The notes below the pieces were generated by a model. That model worked only from the letters and a program-made list of their open reading frames with translations. It made no database searches and was not told where the DNA came from. From contig PAPI01000013.1 in the NCBI GenBank assembly GCA_002708845.1, positions 1-64,000 on the forward strand: a DNA stretch of 64,000 bases, in the 5' to 3' direction. A program made the translations under genes and the position numbers. This DNA is from Leeuwenhoekiella sp. (GTDB taxonomy: Bacteria > Bacteroidota > Bacteroidia > Flavobacteriales > Flavobacteriaceae). Position 1 is the first letter of the stretch. Every line of letters starts with the position of its first letter. This document shows positions 56,544 through 64,000 of this stretch, one piece after another.

Positions 56544-58010
56544 TTGAACCTAACAATAGAAAATATTGTACTTGTAGGCTCTATTTTGCTTTTGATAAGC
56601 ATTTTAGTGGGCAAAACATCATATAAATTTGGTGTTCCTACATTGCTCTTGTTCTTAGCGGTTGGTATGCTCGCCGGCTCAGATGGTATTGGTGGCATTC
56701 GATTTGACAATCCTCAAATCGCTCAGTTTATAGGTATCGTTTCTCTTAATTTCATTCTCTTTTCAGGAGGACTTGATACCAACTGGACAACTGTAAAACC
56801 CATTTTAAGGGAGGGGCTTGCTCTTTCTACATTTGGTGTACTTTTTACAGCAGTTTCCTTGGGTGTTTTTGTCTATTATATAACAGATTTCACCATCTAT
56901 GAAAGCTTGCTTCTGGGCTCTATCGTCTCATCAACCGATGCAGCTGCGGTTTTTTCAATTTTACGCTCTAAAAGTCTGGCTTTAAAAACCAATCTACGCC
57001 CTACACTCGAGCTTGAGAGTGGTAGTAATGACCCTATGGCTTATGTACTTACCATCGCATTTCTTTCGTTGGTGATCAATCAGGATCAGGGTCTTTTTTC
57101 AATAATCCCAATGCTTTTGACGCAAATGATTGTGGGTGGTATTGCAGGCTTTATCTTCGGGAAACTGAGCAAGCTCACCATCAATAAAATAGAATTGGGT
57201 TTTGAAGGGCTTTATCCCGTACTGGTAATTGCCTTGATGTTTATTACATTTTCAGCTACCGAATTTATAGGTGGCAACGGTTTTTTAGCCATCTATATTT
57301 GCGCCGTTTATCTTGGTAATCAAAACCTGATTCACAAACAAACCATCCTAAAAATGTTTGATGGACTGGCGTGGTTGATGCAAATCATTTTGTTCCTAAC
57401 TCTTGGCCTTTTGGTTTTTCCGAGTGAGGTGGTTCCATTTATCGGAATAGGTTTGCTCATCTCTTTATTTCTAATTTTTGTTGCAAGACCTGTAGGTGTT
57501 TTTATCAGTTTGGCATTTTTTAAAATGAAATTGAGACGGCGCTTTTACATATCCTGGGTTGGACTGCGCGGGGCAGTGCCTATAGTATTTGCTACCTATC
57601 CCCTGCTTGCGGGTATTGATAAAGCACATATAATTTTCAATATTGTCTTCTTTATCTCGCTAACTTCCGTCTTGATACAGGGCACAACCCTTTCTTTGGT
57701 GGCAAAATGGCTAAATGTTGGCCTCCCTGAAGATGCTACTCCTAAAAAAAATATGGCAGGTATGATTTCTGAAATACCCAAGACGGCCCTGAAAGAAATT
57801 GAAATCACCCCGGGTTGCAATGCCGTGGATAAAAAAATTGTACAATTAGGCTTTCCTGAAAATGCCATCATTGCCATGATTAAACGCAACGATAAATTTC
57901 TAACGCCAAAAGGTACTACGGTTATCCAAAAAGGCGATACACTCGTGGTACTGTCTGAAGATGAAGCGGGTCTTGATGAAGTCGTACGCTGTCTCAACGA
58001 TCCTTCTTGA
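56544..58010 (+). CDS. NhaP2/CvrA-type K+ or Na+/H+ antiporter with TrkA-C domain
   Basis: This 488-residue protein starts with TTG at 56544; an in-frame TAA five codons upstream and no ATG between support this start. About 12 membrane helices are visible. Family marks are VLFTAVSLGVF, SSTDAAAVFSILRSKSLALKTNLRPTLELESGSNDPMAYVL, GGNGFLAIYICAVYLGNQ and WVGLRGAVPIVFATYPLLAG. Residues ~400-488 are a cytosolic TrkA-C domain (EITPGCNAVDKKIVQLGFPENA, VIQKGDTLVVLS). The family exports K+ or Na+ in exchange for protons, with the TrkA-C domain likely sensing a ligand. Confidence 0.92.
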   Translation: MNLTIENIVLVGSILLLISILVGKTSYKFGVPTLLLFLAVGMLAGSDGIGGIRFDNPQIAQFIGIVSLNFILFSGGLDTNWTTVKPILREGLALSTFGVLFTAVSLGVFVYYITDFTIYESLLLGSIVSSTDAAAVFSILRSKSLALKTNLRPTLELESGSNDPMAYVLTIAFLSLVINQDQGLFSIIPMLLTQMIVGGIAGFIFGKLSKLTINKIELGFEGLYPVLVIALMFITFSATEFIGGNGFLAIYICAVYLGNQNLIHKQTILKMFDGLAWLMQIILFLTLGLLVFPSEVVPFIGIGLLISLFLIFVARPVGVFISLAFFKMKLRRRFYISWVGLRGAVPIVFATYPLLAGIDKAHIIFNIVFFISLTSVLIQGTTLSLVAKWLNVGLPEDATPKKNMAGMISEIPKTALKEIEITPGCNAVDKKIVQLGFPENAIIAMIKRNDKFLTPKGTTVIQKGDTLVVLSEDEAGLDEVVRCLNDPS

Positions 58011-58048
58011 AAACATTTAGTATCAACAAATAATTTATCCCAGAAGTG

Positions 58049-58075
58049 AAACCTTAATTGGATTATTTAGGTTTT
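58049..58075 (+). terminator. Likely terminator after the antiporter gene
   Basis: AAACCT and AGGTTT, with inner TAAT/ATTA, form an imperfect stem followed by TTATT. It lies 39 bases after the antiporter stop and abuts the convergent patatin stop codon. Strength is modest. Confidence 0.4.
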
Positions 58076-58997
58076 ATTCAGTCTCCGAAATCTCGCGCAG
58101 CTTATTTTCCTGGGCCTGTTTTGCTTTCGCGGCAGCGTAATCCCAGCCCTGTTGCCACCAGCTGCTCATCAGTTTTTTATTAAAAATCAGGCTGTTTTCG
58201 GTAAGCTTTGATGGTGTGTAATAGAGGTTTAAGGGGACATCTTTATTTATTGCAGCCAACTTTCCCACAATCACATCATGGTATTCGACCTGATCCATTA
58301 AAAAGCCAAAAAGATTTACCATCAACGAAAATGGATTTTTCCCCAAAACCTTGTTGTACTCCATATTCTCAGACTCCAGAATAATCGCATCAACTTCGGT
58401 GGCTCCGCGTCGTATCGCCTCGCGAATAGGTACAATACAACCAAAACCGCCATCTGCATACTCAAAACCGTTCTTTTTGACGAGACTCATAAAGGGAACG
58501 TAATTACAACTAATCCAGATCCATTCACAAAAATCGTCGTAATCCCAGTTTTTAATTGACTTGTATTCAACCGTATTTTTAGTGAGGTTTGAGACGGTAA
58601 CGACTACATCTGCTGTTTGACGTTTGATGGTTTCAAACTCCGCCTTTGATAAGTTTTTCCGAATGTTTTTAAGGAGGTTTTTGCTTTCCCCAAACGTACG
58701 CTTGCGCTTAATAAATTGCCAAACGGTATTCCAGTAGTTGATTGACACATACTCGCGATTACCCTTTTTCTTGATGTTAAAAGGATTGACGTTAAAAATG
58801 GTGTTTTGGTTAACCTGGGTATACACCTCGTAAGCCCGTTTGATGTTGTTGTTGGCAAGCTGCGAAATGAGCAAACTACCGGTTGAAGTTCCTAAAAACA
58901 AATCGTATTTATGTCCCTGCCCTTCAATGAGATGCTGGGCCACACCTCCCGCGTATGCGCCTTTACTTCCTCCTCCAGAAATAACTAAAGCACGCAT
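58074..58997 (-). CDS. Patatin-like phospholipase
   Basis: This 307-residue protein has the Ser-Asp dyad in ISGGGSKGAYAGGVAQHLIEG (oxyanion hole), GTSTGS (nucleophile Ser) and YADGGFG (Asp). There is no signal peptide, so it is cytoplasmic or peripherally membrane-bound. Bacterial patatins release fatty acids from phospholipids; the substrate here is unknown. It starts directly after the M1 aminopeptidase stop (TAA then ATG), so translation is coupled and both come from one transcript. Confidence 0.9.
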   Translation of the reverse strand: MRALVISGGGSKGAYAGGVAQHLIEGQGHKYDLFLGTSTGSLLISQLANNNIKRAYEVYTQVNQNTIFNVNPFNIKKKGNREYVSINYWNTVWQFIKRKRTFGESKNLLKNIRKNLSKAEFETIKRQTADVVVTVSNLTKNTVEYKSIKNWDYDDFCEWIWISCNYVPFMSLVKKNGFEYADGGFGCIVPIREAIRRGATEVDAIILESENMEYNKVLGKNPFSLMVNLFGFLMDQVEYHDVIVGKLAAINKDVPLNLYYTPSKLTENSLIFNKKLMSSWWQQGWDYAAAKAKQAQENKLREISETE

Positions 58998-61067
58998 TTA
59001 AAGTAATTTTTCATTTACTAAAGCCTGCTCTTTCGGATTGTCAAACTTCAATTTTTCTAGCTCTTTACGATAATCCGGGTTTTTAACCACCTGCTCCAAT
59101 ATCGCTTTGCAAGCTTGTGAAAAACGCCAGTTATGGTGAAAACAGGCTTCTACCAAATTGGCTAAACTTTTGGGCTCAAAAAGCTGCAATTGATATAATT
59201 TTTCAAACGCATTCAAACGCGTCTCAAACGCATAGCGATTGCCCGTAAATCGTGTAAGTCTAAAGAAGTGATCGCGTATGTATGCCTCCTCATAATCTAA
59301 AGTAGAAATAGCAAGAGCCAGCCATAAGATTTCGACATTATGATCTTCAAATCCCTGTACGCCTTTCATTTTGTCCAGATATTTATGACGCTCTGAAGGA
59401 AAAGATCGCCATAAATTGAAAAAAGCATATTCCCGGGTAAGATATGAGTCATCATTAAGCAAACGCTCGTAATTGGTCTTCATAAATGCCGGCACCTCGA
59501 TAATGGTCTCGGCAATGGCCTGTCGCACCCAGGCGTTATTAGTGTAAAAAGCCCGCTCGTAGATACGCGCTGCAGAAGATGCCGGTAATTTAGCCAACTG
59601 GTAAATTGCTTCACGACCACTGTATTTGTCAGGCAGAGCCAAAAGATCAAACAATTTGTTTTGCTTTTGACCAAAAGATTGCGGACGCAAGGCTACAGTA
59701 CGTTTATACCGCTGAATAACCGGAGAATATTTTAAAAGTTCCTGCGCTTCCGCATAAGGAAACTCGGTCCCTTCAAGCCAGGTTTCGGTAAAATCAACTA
59801 AATCTTCACCACTGGCTGCACGGGCTTCAATAAGAAAATCTTCAGTCTCTACGTTTCCAAACTTATGCTTGTTCAGATAATTTTTTACCGCAGTTTTAAA
59901 AGCTTCATCTCCTATCTTATTACGCAAAGCGAAAAGCGCCCAGGCTCCTTTTTGATAGAACGTAAGCGAACTCGCTTTAGGATTCAGCAATTTTTCGCCT
60001 TTACCCTGATCACTTAACTCTTTAAGCTGCTCTGCAGACTCATAAAGCTTCCAGTAAAATTCATCGTCACCTAAAAATTTTCGCTCTGCGAGTAAGGCAT
60101 AATAAGTTGCAAAACCCTCCTGCAGCCAGTGGTGCGTTCCGGAAGTTTCAGTTACATAATCTCCGAACCACTGATGGGCGAGTTCGTGAGCATTTACACT
60201 TACATAATTACGATCTGTAAATCCCGTACGGTCTACCACATACTGATCACTAAAAATGGTAGCGGTGGTGTTTTCCATACCTGCATACAGAAAATCCTTT
60301 ACCGGAATTTGCTTGTAATTGGGCCAGGGATAGGGAACACCTATTTCTTCTTCGAAATAATCAAAAATATCATCGGTGTAGCGGTAGGTAGTCATCACCT
60401 TCATCGAATCTTCGGGGTAATAATACAACTCAATGGGAATGCCACTATCAGAAGCGCGCTTTTGCTTGCGGTAATCGCCCAGTACCACGGCAACCAAATA
60501 ACTCGACATAGGCTCAGACATCTCATAATGCCAGATAAACTTCTCGCCACTTTCTTCTTTTTCCTTTAAAACTCCGTTTGACACGACTTCCTGACCGGGA
60601 TAGGCCACGATGCTCAGGTCAAACTCAATTTTATCATTCATATCATCAATACTGGGCAGCCAGTTTGAGGTATACTTACCCTGACCCTGCGTCCAGATTT
60701 GCTGAAAACCGCCATTATTTACAAAATATAACGCGCGATCCGGTTTGGCTGTGTACTTTAAATTGAGGTGATAAGTTTGTCCTTTAGCAAAACTTTGAGT
60801 GAAAATTATGCGGCCATCATCAGTATGCGTACTTACAAGTTTATCATTTAGCTTGGACTCATAGCGCAGAATGTTTTTAGCATCGAGATACACAAAATCG
60901 GCATCATCAAGCATGGTAAATTTGATTTCCATATCACCCGTTACCGTGCCTTCGGCAAAATTAAAGTCGAGCAGCGCATAGATACGTTCAAAATCTACTG
61001 TCTCTGTCTGTTGGGCAAACCCGGTGCTTATCAAAAGCGTGGCGAACAGCGAAAAAAACCATTTCAT
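58998..61067 (-). CDS. M1-family aminopeptidase, exported
   Basis: The protein has 689 residues from the ATG at 61067; a TTG one codon upstream is in frame. It has a signal peptide (FFSLFATLLISTGFAQQ). The peptidase M1 parts are an N-terminal beta domain, the GMENTT exopeptidase motif, the zinc site HELAHQWFGDYVTETSGTHHWLQEGFATYYALLAE (HExxHx18E) and helical repeats to the end. It removes N-terminal residues from peptides in the periplasm or at the cell surface, supporting peptide use. The patatin gene follows without gap. Confidence 0.93.
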   Translation of the reverse strand: MKWFFSLFATLLISTGFAQQTETVDFERIYALLDFNFAEGTVTGDMEIKFTMLDDADFVYLDAKNILRYESKLNDKLVSTHTDDGRIIFTQSFAKGQTYHLNLKYTAKPDRALYFVNNGGFQQIWTQGQGKYTSNWLPSIDDMNDKIEFDLSIVAYPGQEVVSNGVLKEKEESGEKFIWHYEMSEPMSSYLVAVVLGDYRKQKRASDSGIPIELYYYPEDSMKVMTTYRYTDDIFDYFEEEIGVPYPWPNYKQIPVKDFLYAGMENTTATIFSDQYVVDRTGFTDRNYVSVNAHELAHQWFGDYVTETSGTHHWLQEGFATYYALLAERKFLGDDEFYWKLYESAEQLKELSDQGKGEKLLNPKASSLTFYQKGAWALFALRNKIGDEAFKTAVKNYLNKHKFGNVETEDFLIEARAASGEDLVDFTETWLEGTEFPYAEAQELLKYSPVIQRYKRTVALRPQSFGQKQNKLFDLLALPDKYSGREAIYQLAKLPASSAARIYERAFYTNNAWVRQAIAETIIEVPAFMKTNYERLLNDDSYLTREYAFFNLWRSFPSERHKYLDKMKGVQGFEDHNVEILWLALAISTLDYEEAYIRDHFFRLTRFTGNRYAFETRLNAFEKLYQLQLFEPKSLANLVEACFHHNWRFSQACKAILEQVVKNPDYRKELEKLKFDNPKEQALVNEKLL

Positions 61068-61123
61068 CAATACATCAATTTATAAATCCAGAAGATTGGA
61101 TTTGATTAGACAGGTTTTCTTTT

Positions 61124-61139
61124 TTTCGCAGTTGCGAAA
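61124..61139. repeat. TTTCGCA-GT-TGCGAAA palindrome
   Basis: Perfect 7-bp arms around GT lie in the intergenic gap between the M1 aminopeptidase and recG starts, about 57 bases upstream of the aminopeptidase. It is the clearest non-coding example of a palindrome class that also occurs inside several genes in the window. Confidence 0.5.
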
Positions 61140-61267
61140 GGCTTCTTCCCCGTCATTTTTAGTTAAAACTAGAATTGGCTGCCAAATTAAGGATTTGATT
61201 TTAAAAGCGCTTGTTTAATGCAGGCGAATACGCGTATAAAATTGGGACGTTTTATATATTCGTTGCG

Positions 61268-63373
61268 ATGAATGCGGGCAAATTACAAACTCCTATAGAT
61301 TACCTGAAAGGCGTAGGTCCCAGCCGGGCCGATTTGCTGCGGTCTGAACTGGGTATACACACCTATCAGGATTTGCTCAACCTCTTCCCCAACCGCTACA
61401 TCGATAAAACCCAATATTATACTATAAACCAACTGCAGCCTACCAGTGCAGATGTGCAAATTATAGGCAAAGTCACCCACATAAAAACGGTAGGTGAAGG
61501 CCGTTCTAAACGTCTTGTCGCTACCTACATCGATCAAACCGGGGCTATGGAACTGGTTTGGTTTAAGGGACTGAAATGGATACGTGAACGCCTGAAAATC
61601 AATGTTCCATACGTAGCTTTTGGCCGGGTACAGCGCTTTGGCAGCACCTACTCGATCGCACATCCTGATCTCGAATTGCTTGAAGAACATGAAAAAGGAC
61701 TCCGCGCGGCGATGCAACCGGTTTATCCTTCCACCGAAAAACTAAGCAATCGTGGCATTACAAATCGGGTGATGAACGGGCTGATGCAAACCCTTTTTCA
61801 GGAAGTGCACAAAGAGCTTGACGAATCGCTCTCACCGGACATTATTGAAGCTTTAAAACTGATGTCCCGCAAAAAAGCCTATCTCAATATTCACTTTCCG
61901 CAGAAACAGGAAAATCTGGCGCGGGCACAATTCCGGTTAAAGTTTGAAGAATTGTTCTTTATTCAGTTTCAATTACTGGTCAAAAATCAGCTGCATAAGA
62001 AAAAAATAAAGGGCTATCCCTTTGAGAACATAGGCGAAAACTTTACAACGTTTTACAACAAGCATCTGCCTTTTGAACTTACCGGGGCTCAAAAGCGGGT
62101 GGTTAAAGAAATACGCAACGATCTGGGGAAACCCGCACAAATGAATCGGCTTTTGCAGGGAGATGTAGGTAGCGGTAAAACCATAGTCGCTTTGTTGACG
62201 ATGCTCATTGCGATCGATAACGGCTTTCAGGCATGTTTGATGGCTCCTACCGAAATTTTGGCCATACAGCATTATCAGGGACTTAGCGAATTATGTGAAA
62301 AACTGGATATTAAAATCGCTTTGCTTACCGGCTCCTCAAAAACCAAAGAACGTCGCATCATTCACGAAAGTCTTGAAGACGGCTCGCTTCACATTCTTAT
62401 CGGCACCCACGCCCTGCTTGAAGACAAGGTTCAGTTCAAAAATCTGGGGCTGGCAATTATTGATGAGCAACACCGTTTTGGCGTCGCCCAGCGCAGCAAA
62501 CTATGGCATAAAAACGATTTGCCACCGCATATTTTAATTATGACCGCGACGCCTATTCCACGCACCTTGGCAATGAGCGTTTATGGAGATTTAGATGTTT
62601 CAGTGATTGACGAACTCCCTCCCGGAAGAAAAGCCATTAAAACCGTGCACCGCTACGATAATAACCGCCTGAAAGTTTTCGGTTTTATTAGGGATGAAAT
62701 TAAAAAAGGCCGTCAGATCTACATCGTTTACCCGCTAATTCAGGAAAGTGAAGCCCTTGATTATAAGGATTTGATGGACGGTTATGAAAGCATCAGCCGT
62801 GAGTTCCCAATGCCCGATTATCAAATTTCTATCGTTCACGGTCAGATGAAGCCTGATGACAAAGATTATGAGATGAACCGTTTTGTAAACGGTGAAACCC
62901 AGATTATGGTGGCTACCACCGTGATTGAAGTAGGCGTTAATGTTCCCAATGCTTCGGTGATGGTGATTGAAAGTGCTGAGCGTTTTGGTCTGTCCCAATT
63001 ACACCAGCTGCGGGGTCGTGTGGGGCGTGGTACAGACCAGAGCTATTGTATTTTAATGACCGGCCACAAACTTTCTGAAGACAGCAAAACACGGCTGCAA
63101 ACGATGACCCGCACCAATGACGGTTTTGAAATCGCAGAAGTTGACTTAAAACTACGCGGCCCGGGTGACCTGATGGGAACCCAGCAGAGCGGAATGCTCA
63201 ATCTTAAAATTGCCGATATCGTTAAGGACAATGAGATTATGAAAGCGGCCCGGGGGTATGCTTCGGCCGTATTAAAAGACGACCCGCAGTTGCAAAAACC
63301 TGAGAATGCTCCCATACGGCAGACCTACGCAGCCCTGATGAAGTTTAAAAACATCTGGAACTACATCAGTTAA
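61268..63373 (+). CDS. recG: ATP-dependent DNA helicase RecG
   Basis: This is a 701-residue protein from the ATG at 61268 (MNAGKLQTPIDYLKGVGPSRADLL); the open frame upstream begins without a good start and lies in the promoter gap. The wedge/OB domain (about 40-230) is followed by helicase motifs I LLQGDVGSGKTIVALL, II AIIDEQHRFGVAQR, III LIMTATPIPRTLAMS and VI HQLRGRVGRGTDQSYCIL, with VIEVGVNVPNASVMVIE before it. RecG remodels stalled replication forks and Holliday junctions. It is alone on its strand before pheT, which has its own promoter box. Confidence 0.97.
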   Translation: MNAGKLQTPIDYLKGVGPSRADLLRSELGIHTYQDLLNLFPNRYIDKTQYYTINQLQPTSADVQIIGKVTHIKTVGEGRSKRLVATYIDQTGAMELVWFKGLKWIRERLKINVPYVAFGRVQRFGSTYSIAHPDLELLEEHEKGLRAAMQPVYPSTEKLSNRGITNRVMNGLMQTLFQEVHKELDESLSPDIIEALKLMSRKKAYLNIHFPQKQENLARAQFRLKFEELFFIQFQLLVKNQLHKKKIKGYPFENIGENFTTFYNKHLPFELTGAQKRVVKEIRNDLGKPAQMNRLLQGDVGSGKTIVALLTMLIAIDNGFQACLMAPTEILAIQHYQGLSELCEKLDIKIALLTGSSKTKERRIIHESLEDGSLHILIGTHALLEDKVQFKNLGLAIIDEQHRFGVAQRSKLWHKNDLPPHILIMTATPIPRTLAMSVYGDLDVSVIDELPPGRKAIKTVHRYDNNRLKVFGFIRDEIKKGRQIYIVYPLIQESEALDYKDLMDGYESISREFPMPDYQISIVHGQMKPDDKDYEMNRFVNGETQIMVATTVIEVGVNVPNASVMVIESAERFGLSQLHQLRGRVGRGTDQSYCILMTGHKLSEDSKTRLQTMTRTNDGFEIAEVDLKLRGPGDLMGTQQSGMLNLKIADIVKDNEIMKAARGYASAVLKDDPQLQKPENAPIRQTYAALMKFKNIWNYIS

Positions 63374-63465
63374 TGCTAAAACATTTAGATTAAAAAATCT
63401 GAATTTCCAATTTTTAAAAGCACGTATTTTCAATATTCCTGAGTGCCAAAAAGCCACGTAAATAG

Positions 63466-63473
63466 TATATTTG
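63466..63473 (+). promoter_or_regulatory. Predicted -7 promoter box of pheT
   Basis: TATATTTG is an exact match to the Bacteroidota -7 consensus TAnnTTTG, 19 bases before the pheT start. A clear TTG in the -33 position is not seen, so this is a partial promoter prediction. Confidence 0.45.
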
Positions 63474-63492
63474 CCCTTTCAAAAATAGAGGC

Positions 63493-64000
63493 ATGCAAAT
63501 AAGTTACAACTGGCTTAAACAGTTTATAAATATTGATTGGGAAGCTGAAAAAACCGGCAATCTCCTTACCGACCTGGGTCTTGAAGTTGAAGGCATAGAA
63601 GACTTTCAGAGTGTAAAAGGGGGTCTTAAAGGTATTGTGGTAGGCCATGTGCTTACCTGCGTAAAGCACCCCAATGCAGACCGTTTAAAACTGACCACGG
63701 TTGATCTTGGCGATGGCGAACCGGTGCAAATTGTTTGCGGTGCGCCAAACGTGGATGCAGGCCAAAAGGTACCTGTGGCTACCGTGGGCACAACATTATT
63801 TGATGATAAAGGAGAGCCCTGGAAAATCAAAAAAGGTAAAATACGCGGGGAAGTCAGCAATGGGATGATTTGTGCCGAAGATGAACTGGGACTTGGAGAA
63901 AGTCATGACGGTATTATGGTACTGGACAATGATCTTGCCCCGGGCACTCCGCTCGCAGAAGTTTTTGAGGTTGAGGATGATTTGGTTTTTGAAATTGGTC
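63493..64000 (+). CDS. pheT: Phenylalanine-tRNA ligase beta subunit, 5' part
   Basis: ATG at 63493 opens a frame that runs to the window edge (169 residues seen). MQISYNWLKQFINIDW, TDLGLEVEGIED and the tRNA-binding OB-like domain (VVGHVLTCVKHPNADRLKLTTVDLG, IVCGAPNVDAGQKVPVA, IRGEVSNGMICAEDELGLGESHDGIMVL) are the standard N-terminal half of PheT (full length about 800). It aminoacylates tRNA-Phe together with the alpha subunit. The gene is cut by the window end, not broken. Confidence 0.97.
   Translation, partial: MQISYNWLKQFINIDWEAEKTGNLLTDLGLEVEGIEDFQSVKGGLKGIVVGHVLTCVKHPNADRLKLTTVDLGDGEPVQIVCGAPNVDAGQKVPVATVGTTLFDDKGEPWKIKKGKIRGEVSNGMICAEDELGLGESHDGIMVLDNDLAPGTPLAEVFEVEDDLVFEIG

Noticed and set aside
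61211-61267. Possible longer N-terminus of RecG
   Set aside because: The extension starts at a non-ATG codon, lies in a gap holding promoter-like sequence and has no match to the RecG N-terminus, which begins MNAGKLQTPIDYLKGVGP.

Overview
The window looks like chromosome from a marine-type member of the Flavobacteriaceae (Bacteroidota). Supporting signs are lipoproteins with an SC lipobox, almost no strong Shine-Dalgarno sites, promoter boxes close to the Bacteroidota -7 consensus TAnnTTTG, a fused E1 alpha/beta 2-oxoacid dehydrogenase, a bacterial SUI1/eIF1 homologue, a Nudix-type sugar regulator, a MuiA-like protein carrying a SusC-like segment, and several TTG starts. The genus cannot be fixed from the sequence alone. 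I see no rRNA, tRNA, CRISPR array, transposase or phage gene. Coding density is high and genes run in short operons on both strands.

Region by region. 1-10.2 kb (+): a co-directional carbohydrate block. It holds the tail of a membrane transporter-like protein, myo-inositol oxygenase, a GH89 alpha-N-acetylglucosaminidase, an HGSNAT-like transmembrane acetyltransferase, a GH2 beta-galactosidase and a GH95 enzyme. It ends at a bidirectional terminator shared with a convergent GH43 gene. 10.2-15 kb: a xylose module made of the GH43 gene, a Nudix-family regulator and xylB-xylA. Two near-identical 25-bp imperfect palindromes lie before the GH43 gene and before xylB, and are the likely operators. 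15-16.5 kb: an AT-rich stretch with an orphan 90-residue protein and a GNAT acetyltransferase. 16.5-23.3 kb (-): an operon of transglutaminase, circularly permuted ATP-grasp/alpha-E protein and transglutaminase-DUF2126 protein. This is a predicted peptide-modifying system of unknown product. 23.5-28.3 kb (-): a tightly overlapping type III polyketide synthase cluster (FAD oxidoreductase, methyltransferase, type III PKS, SDR) followed by threonine aldolase. 28.4-32 kb (-): envelope lipoproteins, a 52-residue DUF1328-type membrane protein not covered by ordinary ORF length cut-offs, and the E1 alpha/beta fusion.

32-38.5 kb (+): 2-oxoglutarate/Fe(II)-type oxygenase, SUI1 factor, DUF1835 protein, nucleoside phosphorylase, polyphosphate kinase, a leaderless substrate-binding-fold protein and a 53-residue membrane peptide. 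38.6-45.6 kb: ung, a MutS2 without Smr domain, a DCC thiol protein, the MuiA/SusC-like hybrid, a HAD hydrolase and a secreted lamin-tail/Calx-beta-like protein. 45.7-51.7 kb: dicarboxylate/amino-acid symporter, chorismate synthase, LpxH-like phosphoesterase and UvrD/PcrA helicase. 52-58 kb (+): DsrE-like secreted protein, M20 amidohydrolase, orphan FMN glutamate-synthase-like protein, a membrane-anchored unknown, a DUF3124 lipoprotein and an NhaP2-type antiporter. 58-64 kb: patatin phospholipase and M1 aminopeptidase (-), recG (+) and the 5' part of pheT (+).

The most promising leads are the NAGLU/HGSNAT pair, which mirrors two consecutive steps of lysosomal heparan sulfate breakdown; the xylose operator pair; the type III PKS cluster; the ATP-grasp/transglutaminase operon; and the SusC-like insertion in the MuiA protein.
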